Assembly (NCBI GenBank): GCA_965153455.1
Contig: OZ234493.1
Span: 17,598,213-17,662,212 of the forward strand
DNA: 64,000 nucleotides
Source of the DNA: Sphagnum compactum
Taxonomy: Eukaryota > Bryophyta > Sphagnopsida > Sphagnales
Direction of reading: 5' to 3'
A program made the position numbers and the translations under genes. This document shows positions 13,394 through 40,579 of this stretch, piece by piece. Every line of letters starts with the position of its first letter. Within the stretch, counting starts at the first letter, position 1. The notes beneath the pieces were generated by a model. The model did not search any database and was not told the origin of the DNA. It worked only from the letters and a program-made list of their open reading frames with translations.

Positions 13394-13407
13394 CGACTCT
13401 AATACCA
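13394..13407 (-). other. Primer-binding site of the copia element
   Basis: TGGTATTAGAGTCG on the minus strand starts immediately after the 5' LTR. It differs by only two bases from the common plant copia site TGGTATCAGAGCCG, which is complementary to initiator tRNA-Met. Confidence 0.88.
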
Positions 13408-13597
13408 TGTAAAATGGTTTATTCAAAGTAAAAAATTGTACACACAGAAATTCACTATTGGGGACGAAACAATTCATGGGAGAGATAACCCATGCAGTTT
13501 TATATACTTAAACTACAACACTAAGAATATAAATAATAACTAAAACTTGATAAAATTAATATAATTAATGATGAGGTCTTGAGCAAATCATCGAACA
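13408..13597 (-). repeat. 5' LTR of the copia element
   Basis: This 190-bp copy begins TGTAAAATGG and ends ATCGAACA on the plus strand, matching 8446-8633. It would have carried the element promoter. Confidence 0.92.
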
Positions 13598-16306
13598 CCA
13601 TCTCCAAACTCAAACCTTATACTATCATACATACCCAACCAAAAAAACAACACCATAATTTATCTACAGCTTTAGCCTCCTCAATACCCTGAAGAGCTCC
13701 CCCTCCACAAGTCCTCATAATGCGCAAATGACAACCTCGCCACGCTTGAATTCCTCATTAAGACATTAAAACAATCCATCCTCCCAATCCATACAACCAC
13801 AAACGCTTGAACTTATCCAAGACATTACTTTCACCATAACTAAAATCTATCGCATACAATTGCCCCACCTCTTCTTTCAATGATGAAAAACAAAAAGGTG
13901 GTAAACTTTACCGACACCACTGATAAAAACACCCCACACTAATGAGCAATACACCTAAGCCCTAAATCCACATCATGCTAGTTTTTCTATAAACAACATT
14001 AGAATCAAATAACCATCAGTCTTGGTTATTTCAAACATTTAAGGAACTCTTAGTTTTCATGAGACAACCAAAAATGAATTAGAGATTTTATGGTAGGTTT
14101 TTTGAGTTTTTTTCAAAACAATTGAGAATCATGGTTGTATACCAAAACCAAGTCTTTGAATTTTTTTAATAATTATGGTTGTGAATTTTAAGAACCGCCT
14201 TATAATTGCCAAGGGTCTATTGTTGAAATACACTAGTGTTTTGGGGGTATTTGAATGTATAAAGAATTGTGAGTTCCTTTTCTAAATTATTTTAGAATAA
14301 AAGAATTGTTGATTTCAAGTTTAATATTAACAAAATAATTAAGTATCTAACTAGTAGTAGCATAAAATATTTAAACTATTAAATAAAAAATAATTTGTTG
14401 GATAATAATAAATTTTAGTTATACATTTCATTTCATTTAATTATAAATTATAAATGATGATTAATTAGTAATTATATATCAGTAATAAGTTATATATATT
14501 AATTAATTAATATTTTAAATATTACTAATTATTGTTATGAACTAATTAATCAACTTGTAACAAGTAGTAATTATTATTTATATTGAATATGGTAGGTAGT
14601 TCTACGACTTAACTATTTAATTGTTTACTTATCAATTTACCTAACTTATGTAACCACAATATATGCAAAATGTATATTTCATATGCCTTAAATATAATAT
14701 AATTAAATTCATGAACATAAAAATATTCCATATAATATAATTCAAAACATTTTAATATACACCAAATGTATAGGTACATCACATAGAAGTAACCAAGTTG
14801 CGACTGCTTTTGCAATTAACTGGATAAAGGTTTTTTTTTGGATGAAAAACTCAACATGCAAGGATGTGAAACCAAATAGTTGCAAATTAGTTACACCATA
14901 GTCGCAAGAAATGTAATAGATTGAAATGGATGGTTACTAGTTGTAAAATGACAAAATATAGTTGCAAATGACATTTAATCGCATAACATAATCATAAATT
15001 GAATGATTGCATATTATAAGATTATTTTTAGTGGAATAAGTTAGCTATCAATGTAGCCAAGTTTTTTTTTTCATCTTTCATTTCCTAAAATGTTTGTTAG
15101 ATTATAATTGTTGGATGGTACTTGCAACAAGAAAGTAATTACAATTGCATAAAAAAGGTAGCTACAATATGAAAGTGGTAAGTTGGTGATGTATTTTCTG
15201 TGACAAAGGTACTATCTAAGGATTGGAAGGTAACTATCTTCTAGCCCTCCATTTCCAATTATGCTTTTATAAAAAGATGCATTTCCAAATGTTATTATTA
15301 TTATTTCTATTTAATTTCTATTTGGCAACCTTTTTTTCATGATAATAGTTCAACTACCAATTTCATAGTTTTACATGCATTATGGATACAATTGGAAAAT
15401 CTTGAATGCAAAATATGTATTTACCAAGATGATTTTGTGACTTTCAGATTATGACAAGGATTTATTGAAGTTTGAATAATAATTGTCATGGGAAATTCAA
15501 TAAAAAAACAAAAATAAAATTTTGAGGGGAATTGAATTTTGAACAAACATGTATAAAATTTTCAAATATATGTCACAATATGTGTTCAATGGTTCATGCC
15601 ACATTAATTACAACCAAATGAATGTTAGGTTAACATGACATCATTTAATGTAATGACCTTTGGTTGTTAATTCAAAAAAAAAATTTAAATTCATGAAGTT
15701 GTTGATGTTTTTGTGGAAGGTGTGGGTTAATTTTTCTATAAACAACAAAGGTGGGGTGTTGTATGGATGTGAGGAATTGTAAAACCATTGCTTAAGGAAT
15801 GTGTGTTCCTAATTCAACAAACTATAAAATGGTTGTAGAATTATTGCATGCGAAATGATGGTGAAATGAAATTATTTATACAATTCATCATGGAAGATTA
15901 TTTTATTCAAAAAATTAAGATCCCAAACAAATGGTCATTGGGATAATCAAATGTGTTTTAATGTTATTTTAATGCCATTTGTTAGATATTTATTTTAGGA
16001 TACACTACCAGAATCCTTAGTTTTTCAAACAATCCAAGTTGACTAATTAAATTTTTTTTACTAGTGAACATGTACATTTTGATTAGAGGCTAGGGGCTTG
16101 GATGACATGTGTATTTTTTGAATAGTCAATTTGGTTGAAATGACCTATTTGACTATTTGTTAACTTGGACATTTTATCAAATTGGACAAAAACTTGACCA
16201 CCTTGATTAAAATGGCCAATGACGTTTAGCCAATTGGAACATTTAGTCAAGTTGGACATAAACAAATGACAACTCTAGTTAAGATTGCCAATGTTATTCC
16301 AGTCAA
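13598..16306. other. AT-rich intergenic DNA, no gene recognised
   Basis: Long A/T runs and TAATTAAT-type words dominate, most densely at 14380-14760. All frames are short. From about 16100 the sequence is a loose series of TAGTCAA, CAAATTGGAC and AATGGCCAA words, possibly very old tandem repeats. Confidence 0.6.
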
Positions 16307-16835
16307 ATGGGGCATCCTACCTACCTATCTACCATATTCTACAACCTTCCTACCTACCTACCTACCTATCAACCTATTGACCTACCTACTCAACTGCCTA
16401 CCAACCTATTTATCTACTTACTTTCTTACTTATTTTCATATTTACCTACCTACTACAACCTACATACCTACCCACCCATTCACTTACTTACCTACCTACT
16501 ACAAATTATTCACCCACCCACCCACCTATTTACCTACCTATTATAATCTACTCACCTAGCCACCCACCCGCCCACTTACCTATCGGCTTACCGACTTGCC
16601 CACCCACTCACCTATTAATTATTGCCTGCCTACTTACTTAGTTACCCACCCACCTACCTCCCCACCTACTTATTTACTTACCAGCCACCCGTTTATCGGC
16701 TTACCCACCAATTCGCCCACCTATTAACGACCTACTTACCTAGCTACCCACCCACCTACTCACTACCTACTTATTTACCCACTCACCAACCCACCCACCT
16801 ACCTCCCACAACATACCTACCTACGTACCTTGTAA
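16307..16835. repeat. TACC/CCTA microsatellite array of about 530 bp
   Basis: An imperfect array of TACC words with many CACC, TATT and ACTT variants. Short TAGTCAAA-type words flank it on both sides (16110-16260 and 17130-17200), so the array may sit inside a larger repetitive element. Frames are open only because the unit lacks stop codons. Confidence 0.85.
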
Positions 16836-16897
16836 TCTTGTAATGATGCATCATAATAAACATGTGAAATAAAAAACTTGACAAAAGTTGAACACTT

Positions 16898-16965
16898 TTT
16901 GATGGTGTGGTCAATTCATTAAGAATTTGGTTTATCATTGGGGAGGTCAAGGGTTCAATTCCTAA
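16898..16965 (+). repeat. Possible tRNA-derived (SINE-like) fragment
   Basis: GGGTTCAATTCC at about 16951-16962 fits a pol III B box. The upstream GATGGTGTGGTCAATTCATTAAG is a poor A-box-like stretch at about the right distance. No cloverleaf closes and no acceptor stem is present, so it is not a working tRNA. It could be the head of an old SINE or chance. Confidence 0.3.
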
Positions 16966-17785
16966 TATTTGTAATCTATGAATATGCTTAGGGGGTTAAG
17001 GTAGGTTGGTTAAGCTAGGCTAGGCTACCACCTATTTACTTACATTTTTATAACCTACCTGCCTCCATGCTTGCCTACAAATTATTATTTTTATAATAAT
17101 ATTAAAATACATTATTTAAATCATTTGAATAGTCAAATGGTGCAATATTCATTAGTCAAAATGACTAGTCAAATGGTCCTGATTCTGCTAGTCAAAATGA
17201 CCACCCCAATCACATTAAATATGTTAAAATCCACTTGTCCAAAATGATTGGGGGTTTTTTTGCCCCCCCCCCAATCTGGTTTTTTTGACCAAAATTCTGA
17301 ATTTGAAAAACCAAGAATTCTAGTAATGACAATTAATGTTTATAATTTGCCAGTGTAGTTGGAACCCTACACAATGTGAAAAAGGTTCCAATTTTTGTGT
17401 GTTGGAGGGTTTATCCCCACATTGTGGTTTTCAAATATTATTTTTTGTGTTTTGAAATTTTAGAACACATACGAAAAACATGTTTTGATGTTGCTTTGAA
17501 CTTGGATTCGTGTAATGTCCATATTTGTGTGCATGTTTTCCTGTTTGTGGCTTTATTAATTTCAATAATGTTATGTGTCAATTTAGTAATTCATGACAAA
17601 TTTAACACATGGTTAACGTCATAGTTTTAAATAATTTGTTATAATTTTAATGATGCATATATACACACATTTGATATGTTTAAAATTATTTTACAACACA
17701 TCAAGTGCACACAATAATAGTTTTTAAAACTCAAATTTGAAAGCATGGAATGTTCATCATAAAAATGATCTAAATTCATTTTCAT

Positions 17786-17936
17786 TACTACAAAATGTGG
17801 GTGCAGTTCACTAGTCTCCATTCACTAGACTAGTGAATTCACCACTTCTTCACTGGTCCCCGTTCACTACAACTAGTGAATTCACTCAAAATCCAGTGAA
17901 ATCACTTGGCGTACAGGGACAACTTTTGTTGTAGTG
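17786..17936. mobile_element. Short CACTA-like MITE
   Basis: The right end, read inward on the minus strand, is CACTACAACAAAAGTTGTCC. The left end reads ACTACAAAATGTGGGTGCAG. Both resemble CACTACAA termini of CACTA (EnSpm) elements. The inside is filled with TTCACTAG / CTAGTGAA words, including the perfect palindrome ATTCACTAG-A-CTAGTGAAT at about 17819-17838, as expected of subterminal repeats. It is far too small to encode a transposase. No clear 3-bp target duplication is seen. Confidence 0.5.
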
Positions 17937-20700
17937 TTTCAAAGCATGTTTATGAATCCCTAACAATGGCCTTAGTTTAGTTTTAAAACATAATGAATTT
18001 GATTTATAGCATGAATGGTGACAATCAAGGCTTATGAAAAGTGTAAAGACAACCTTTGGATGACACTCAAAAACATTTTTAATGCATTTTCAAAACATAG
18101 GCAACAAGTGACCCAAGGTTAATCAATTAGTAACAAATTTTGTAATGTTTTCTTTTGTTGGATATATTGTGATTCTACACAAAACCCATTGAAAGTTTAA
18201 ATGGGTATGTTTTTTCATAGCTTTTTCATCAATATCTTATAATTTTACATTAAAATAATTTGATGATATATATGTCAAATAATGAAAATTTTAAACAATA
18301 AAAATGTATTGTCTATCCATTACAAAAAAAAATTATGATCATACATAAGCATATCACATTTTATAATAAACTTTGAATTGTACATTTACCAAAATTTTCA
18401 ATATATTTAAAGAGTACACAATTCACAATTCATTATATGGATTATCTAAATTCATAGATGGGGCTTAATTTATTTTTTCAATAACCTATTCAACTTGGGT
18501 TCCATCATGGTTGTAGGTTTAAATAAGATTAAATAAGTTGTAGCATTTGTCCTTTGGTGATAAAAATGAAACTACTATGTGTACATTATTACTTTTTTCA
18601 AGATTTTTAAAATATTGGAAAATTTTAAAATTAAAGGATCTATCTACATTTACATGATGTTTTACTAACATTTATAAACATAGTTTGAATTTAATTTTTC
18701 TTTTGATGTCTAGGGATGTGTTTATTATTTGAATGATCTTGAATTGTTGTTTTTTGTAAATGGATAGTTAACCAAATCATGAAGATTTCATTTTAAAAGA
18801 ATGTAGGGGAATTCCAATTTCACATGTTCATAAAGATTACCCATCATGAAATTCAAATTTGTATGTGGCATTTTGTTGGCAATATGGTCACCAACAAAAA
18901 GGTGGTGCTTCTACTTCTTGTGCTAAATATGGGAACCTTCCCTGTTCATTCATGTTTTGCTTCAACTAGTTGCCATCAATTTTTTTGCCATAGACATGCA
19001 AGAAGGATTCATGAAGTAGCTACAATCCAACATGCTATGTTGGAATGTTAGGTTCTATAATTAACTTGAACAAGTTTTGTGCATCTTAAAAAAGGCACAA
19101 GAGGTGGATGCTTCATTTGACATAGTAACTTTCCATGTTGAAACACTTGTTACCACCATTTTACATCATGCAAATTTTAATAGCCACAAAATCTCAAAGC
19201 TTAAAATTTTGTATAATCACATGTAAACACACTATGCAAGTTTTTCAATGAGAAGTTATTAACATTCATTAATTCTCATAGCTAGATCTAGAGATAAACA
19301 TACTTTGTGTAGCCAATTGGATACACACATCCAATTTTTTAAAAACCACATGGGCATGCCATCTACAATACTTATAAAACTTTTTTGAAAAAAAATTAAA
19401 AAAATTGCATGCAACCCAATGCACACATTACAACTTTTAAAGTTATTAATTGGTGTAAGAAAATTGAAACTTAAAATGACTAGTGTGACTTGTGTTGTTA
19501 ATGGCCCAAGTTTGAATTTGTTATCCAACTAATTTTTCTTTCCAAACAATTCTTAAAATTCAATGTATTTTGCACCACACATCTAAAAATTATGAAATCA
19601 TTAAAAAAAATTCCCAACCTTCACTGAGGGCTTTCCAATAATACAAAGAGGATGGCCTAATTTTCCTAAAAATTTTAGTTTTATTTTGCTAAATTTTATT
19701 TGACAAAATCATTCAATATATTCAATAAGTCTTGTACCACATGTCTAAATGTTAGAAAACCAACTTGATGCACTTTAAGTTCATCAAGGGCATTCCAATG
19801 ATACCAAGTGCATAATGGGGGGCACCATGGGTTGGAAGATTTCAACATGACAAACAAAACAAACAAATTACCGTCCTTAATAGACAAAATATTCTTTCAA
19901 TGTCCCAAAGAAAAAAAGAGTATTAGTGATAATATATTTCCTTGTTTTATATTTTTACCTCGTTAAACAATTCCCATATTTCAAGGTCATGGGCAAAGGG
20001 CCCCCATCTACTTGATAGCCTTGTGTAAGATTATGTGTGACTTGCATGTATATATGTATGTGGCAAAAAAAAAAAAGTATTAGTACGCCAATTCCAAATA
20101 ATAACTTGAATTAAAATTTCAAAACTTAAATACTAAGAAAATGATTTATCAGAAATGGTGAAAAATGTTAAAAACTATGAAATGTTAGAAATGCAAGTGA
20201 ATTGATTAAAAGACGCTTGTGAATGTCAAATTTGAGTTTCAACTCATCCCTTTTGTTTGAGTGCATGGAGCTAAAGAACATGTTGAAATCTTTCAAATTG
20301 CAATGTATCATATTAAAAAGTTTATCTTATACCTTTTGTAAAGCCTTTGAGAATGTGTTAACCAAAGCAAATGTTCAATACATAAAATGTGATACAAGAT
20401 AATAAATAAAATCCCTCTCTCTAAATTTCTAAAAAATCTACTCAACTTGTAGAGGACTAGAAATCATCAACAATTGCGAATGTGGTTGCTTGATATGCAT
20501 TCAACCACTTGAGGAAGCTACTTGGTTATTGGAAGTCCAATATACCATACTACGTCCAATATACCAAACTATGACACCCACTAATGTGAAGGTTAAATCC
20601 ACAAAGGGAAGGAGTTGCTATTTGAGATGCACAATCAAATTTGGGGGTGTGGATCAATGTTGCAACTTGCAACCCATGTGCGACTTTTTTACTATGCACC
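17937..20700. other. AT-rich intergenic DNA, no gene recognised
   Basis: No open frame exceeds about 90 codons and none shows a known motif. Sequence is AT-rich with poly(A)/poly(T) runs. Nothing else could be supported. Confidence 0.55.
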
Positions 20701-20704
20701 CCGT

Positions 20705-20900
20705 TGTGCACAAATTTGTGCATACCAAATAATCAACCTCTTCATCCATAATCTTGTGCACGTGTTGTGCATCCCAAATAGTCAACCCCTTATCGACAAT
20801 CTTGTGCGCATAAAGTGCATCCCAATAGTCAACCCCTTTATATACATAATCATGCGCACATATCATTCATCCAAATATTCAACCCTTTTATCCGAAATCA
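20705..20900. repeat. Four tandem copies of a unit of about 49 bp
   Basis: Units start near 20705, 20755, 20803 and 20852. Each runs TGTGCAC..., GTGCATCCCAAATAGTCAACC, then CTTTAT...ATAATCT. Copies differ by several bases. The array is non-coding in every frame. Confidence 0.7.
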
Positions 20901-21040
20901 TTAATCAAGAACCAAATCTTATCATAAGTCCAAAGTCTAAACGTCATAATATTATGAGGTGATAGGAGTAGGATGAATTTTATGCCTACTACTTTGGAGT
21001 AGGGGAGAGCTTACAGGGTACATCATCTATAGGAGCATGA

Positions 21041-21400
21041 CCACCGGTGCTCAGTATGTGACCCTGCAAAATATTCCTCATATCCAAGTTTAGTTATTTA
21101 CTTTTTTGCAACTCCGCTCATAAGACCGAAGGAGGGACTGTTCAAATAGGTGGGAACTACTAATAGCAAACCACCTCGACCAATCATTATGATTCGTTGA
21201 TAAAAAACAGGGAGCAGCAGTCATATAAGATTTATCACACTCTTCTCTAGCTGTGCTCAGCTTTGCTGCGCTTTTTACGAGCGTCCACAAACTGAGCAAA
21301 ACGTGCAGGAGAAAAATCCAATTTCCTGAGCCAAACCGGCATAGGTTGACTTTGTTTTCCTCGATTTTAATGTGCAGGGTCACATACTGAGCACAGGTGG
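21041..21400. mobile_element. 360-bp non-autonomous element with 28-bp terminal inverted repeats
   Basis: Positions 21041-21068 and the reverse complement of 21373-21400 agree at 27 of 28 bases, sharing the core GTGCTCAGTATGTGACCCTG. The inner 300 bp contain no recognisable transposase, so this looks like a MITE. The single open frame inside (98 codons, minus) has no known motif. The flanks show no convincing target-site duplication, so the superfamily is undecided. Confidence 0.6.
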
Positions 21401-21739
21401 GGATGTTCTGAGATCTTCAAGTGGCCTCCAAATGTGCCCAGACCTTTTCAGAATGCCTTGTGATGGGATGTAATACGAGATACAAAGTCACCATGGAAGG
21501 CCCACCAAATCTATTTGACATCATGATCCACAAATGGGACACCATTGAAGACAAAAAAGTCCACTAGGTAACATGAGTGAAGGTGCCCATCTCTAGGACA
21601 AGGCTCAATAGGCTAGGCTATGGGTGGTGAAGCCTTTTTTCCTTTGTTAAATTGACAAGAGAAAAAAATGATCTAAATTTGTCTCATTAATCTACTAAAT
21701 AATTTTTTTCAGTTTATTTAATGAGAAAAAGGACAACCC

Positions 21740-22325
21740 TTAAGTTTTGCCAATTAAACTATGTTTGATTGAGTTGTCAATAATAATAAAGAAAAACCCA
21801 TTTAAATTTAAATCTGATTATTTGAATTAAGAAAGAGTAGGTTACCCTCAGTTTGCCAACTAAATGTGACTGAAATGGATGTTGTATAAATTAAAAATGC
21901 ATTAGAAACTTTAATTTGCAAAAGATTGTAAAATGCAATGAAGTGTTAACTAATGATAACATTCGAATACACTTAACTTGGCCACTACATCATTGATTCA
22001 AATGATTCTTTCATTAATAATTGAAAAAGACTATTATTAGTTTGTCAATTTTGAAATTTCTTAAGTAACTTCAAACTACAAATTTATTGAAATTTAAAAA
22101 AAAAAGAAGTTGGCAAGAAAAAAATGACAATTTTTGTACTAAAACTAAATATATAGCATTTAGTTTGCCAACTAAAACACAATGAAATTACTTCTTAATA
22201 AATTAAAAAAGCACTCAAAATTTGCCAACTAAATTATGTTTAATTAATTCAGAATTAGTTAATTTGCCAACTAAAAGCATAATGAAATCAAATCTTTAAT
22301 AAAAGTTTTGCCAACTATTTAATTA
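21740..22325. repeat. Six copies of a TTTGCCAACTAAA motif in AT-rich DNA
   Basis: The 13-base word TTTGCCAACTAAA or a close variant occurs near 21746, 21851, 22161, 22218, 22261 and 22306. It is often followed by ATTATGTTTAATT or ...ATAATGAAAT. Spacing is irregular (about 40-310 bp), which suggests an old tandem array. It lies 400-950 bp upstream of the UBP12-type gene. Confidence 0.6.
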
Positions 22326-22381
22326 GGGCTCTCAACCTAAATAGGAGGCTATAATATTGGACTCAAAATGAAATGCAATGA

Positions 22382-22401
22382 ATATATATATATATATATA
22401 T
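22382..22401. repeat. (TA)n microsatellite
   Basis: An uninterrupted run of TA dinucleotides, about 300 bp upstream of the UBP12-type start codon. Confidence 0.9.
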
Positions 22402-22512
22402 GTATATATAAGTCTATTTTGTTAAGTCTTTACACAGAAAGTATACCAAATTGTCCTGGGAAAAAAACATTTCTTCGGAGGAAAAGAAAAAAGAAAATAG
22501 GATGAGGCACTA

Positions 22513-22697
22513 CTAGCTAGGGTTAGGAAATATTGCCTTCCTTTCTTTCTCTCTTACCTTTTTCCTTCTCTCTGTCTCTTTCTCTCTCTCTTCCTTCTGT
22601 CTCTTTTGCGTTTTGCTTCCTTCCTTTCTCTTCAATCTCCGGCGCTCAGATTCGCGAACTTCTTCTTGTGTGCAATCTCCACCACCAGGGCGCAACA
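22513..22697 (+). promoter_or_regulatory. CT-rich 5' leader of the UBP12-type gene
   Basis: A pyrimidine-rich stretch (CTTTCTTTCTCTCTTACC..., TCTCTCTCTCTTCC) at about 22535-22640 precedes the ATG at 22698, as is common in plant leaders. The transcription start is probably in or just before this tract. No TATA box is called. Confidence 0.5.
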
Positions 22698-38667
<15,970 letters not shown>

Positions 38668-40198
38668 AGGAAGAAAATGGGATGCCACCACATGTTTGGG
38701 CCACAAAAGACTGAATGGGAATTGATATCACCTGTTATTACCAGGATTCATGCAGAAGGTGGGCTTGGTATATATATGAACAGGGAAGAAGATGCAGAGA
38801 CGAAGAAGAAGTGGGGGTTATTTGGGGTGTGTTTGTGTGGGGTGGTGGCTGCAGCTTGAATCGATTAATGGATGGGTGGGAGATTTCTGCAGGGACTGTC
38901 TTTTTGGTCATTGAATCATTGTTTCTATTTAGCCAAATTTTAAGTTGCTTGGGGTTGCTTCCCATGGCTTATGGCTTATGGGTGTCAGTCACATCGCTTT
39001 GCCTAGTGGGCCTAGATGCTGAATTGTTAGAGAGTCGCACCTCATTGTTGTTTTTTCATTCTTTTCATCGCGTTTTACAATTCCTGGACTCTCTCTGGTT
39101 GTGCACTCACAGAACTAGAAATTGAAACCTCACAGAACTAGAAATCACTCCCCACCAAAAAGACCATTCTTCTGTTTCATGAAGAAGATGTGTTACCTTA
39201 TGGTTCTCCTCCTCATCCTCTGGTAGTGTTTTGTCTTGATTTATGACATGATTTTCTAGATTATTTCCTGGTGTGTACACCAATTCTTACTACAGAGTCT
39301 GTTTAAAATTTCTGCTTGATCCAGCCACTAACCCTTTTGTTGCTTTTATCTTAGGCTCTTCTTTGCTCATTCCCCTCTTTTTTGAGGGATATGTTTTTAA
39401 AAATAAAAAATCCAGACTCTTTGTGCAAAAGGTTGATAAAAGTTGGCTGTTCTGAAATTCTACGATGACTGGAGTACACCTTCGAAGTTAATGATTATGG
39501 GAATATCTCTGTTTGTGGCAAGTTGTGCTATCTCCTGTTCTTAAGAGAATTCATGCCCACAAGGCACTAGCCTCATGACATATCCATGATCTCACACACA
39601 TTCAAGTTCAAGTAGTAGTGAATATATATACAAGGACAAATTGCAGTGCTGATGTAATGAGAAAGTAACAAATCTTTTCTTGGAGAAAGGTAAGGAGAAA
39701 TATTAGAAGATTTAAGAACTCTAGTTGGGCCTCTTTGTGTGGACAAAAAGATGTTAAATAAAATCTTCAAGTGTGCTGAGAAGGTGCGGATGAAAGAAAT
39801 TAGTTCTTCTGCATGTATACATGCCTACATGCCTTCCAAGTTTGTAAGGAGAAAAGTTAGGACGAAAACAAATTTTCAAATGAACTATAGTTGGGCCTCT
39901 TCTGTTGACAAAAACATAGTGAATAGAACCTGAGAAAGTTATGCATTTGAAATCCAAAAACCTTCAAGTCTGCTGAGAAAATTATGGACTTAAAAATTTA
40001 ACAACCTGTGCATCTTGGGTTGAAGGAAAGAAAGAGAGACAGAAATCATCAGGAGTTTCATTTAACGCTTTTACCTCTCGTCTTTGGTCATCTTCGCATG
40101 TGTTTCACACTGCAATAAGTCGCATCATAGTGTCTGGCTAAGGAACATTCTCACTTGGAACGATATAAATAACGGAAAAATTCGACCGCAGTCATCTG
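38668..40198. other. 3' flank of the UBP12-type gene, with a duplicated segment
   Basis: The first few hundred bases should be the 3' untranslated region. At 39660-39800 and 39845-39990 two diverged copies share TAGTTGGGCCTCTT, a GACAAAAA word and CTTCAAGT.TGCTGAGAA. No protein-coding frame is recognised, and I see no clear terminator. Confidence 0.5.
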
Positions 40199-40280
40199 GT
40201 GCTCGTGCCGGAGTGGTTATCGGGCATGACTAGAAATCATGTGGGCTTTGCCCGCGCAGGTTCGAATCCTGCCGAGCACG
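40199..40280 (+). tRNA. tRNA-Ser (anticodon AGA)
   Basis: The acceptor stem GTGCTCG (40199-40205) pairs perfectly with CGAGCAC (40273-40279), with discriminator G at 40280. The anticodon stem CATGA/TCATG encloses loop CTAGAAA, so the anticodon is AGA at 40232-40234. The long variable arm (GGGCTTTGCCC) and the T arm GCAGG-TTCGAAT-CCTGC are typical of class II tRNA-Ser. No intron is present. All arms close, so the gene looks functional. Confidence 0.96.
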
Positions 40281-40579
40281 GGGGGGGTTTGCCTCAACAA
40301 CTTGCTTTTTATCATTTCTGTCAATATTATTATTGCTGTGTTTCGAAAACCAAGAGGACTAAAGTCTGCAGAAGAAAAATACACCAACTTCCAGCAGGTT
40401 TTTTCTTCCTTCTAAAATCTGTGTTTCAGAGTGCAGACAAAGAAGAGGAATCCCTGCCAAAAGATTCTCCAACTTATCATCCCTCTCTCTCTCTTTCTTT
40501 CTCTCTCTCCTACAATCACAAGTGAATTTGGGCTTTCTGGCCCGGGCGCTGTTTGGCCCACTTAATGACGCTAAATTGT

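Larger units (their letters stand above)
8446..13597 (-). mobile_element. Complete but degenerate Ty1-copia LTR retrotransposon, 5.15 kb
   Basis: LTRs of about 188 and 190 bp bound the element, in direct orientation and with TG...CA ends. Next to the 5' LTR (right-hand end, since it reads minus) lies TGGTATTAGAGTCG, close to the initiator-tRNA-Met primer site typical of copia elements. A purine tract (AAGAGGGGG in minus sense) abuts the other LTR. The flanks are CCATT (8441-8445) and CCATC (13598-13602), a 5-bp target duplication with one mismatch. The internal order is gag zinc knuckle, protease-like region, integrase, reverse transcriptase, RNase H. Integrase preceding reverse transcriptase identifies Ty1-copia rather than Ty3. 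Frames are broken throughout. The LTRs differ at roughly one site in eight by eye, so the insertion is old. Confidence 0.93.

Noticed and set aside
16266-16843. Overlapping Thr-Tyr-Leu-Pro open frames
   Set aside because: These are also a by-product of the TACC array; more than one frame is open over the same bases.
16898-16965. Functional tRNA gene
   Set aside because: Only a B-box-like word fits; no acceptor, D or anticodon stems close. Kept only as a possible SINE remnant.
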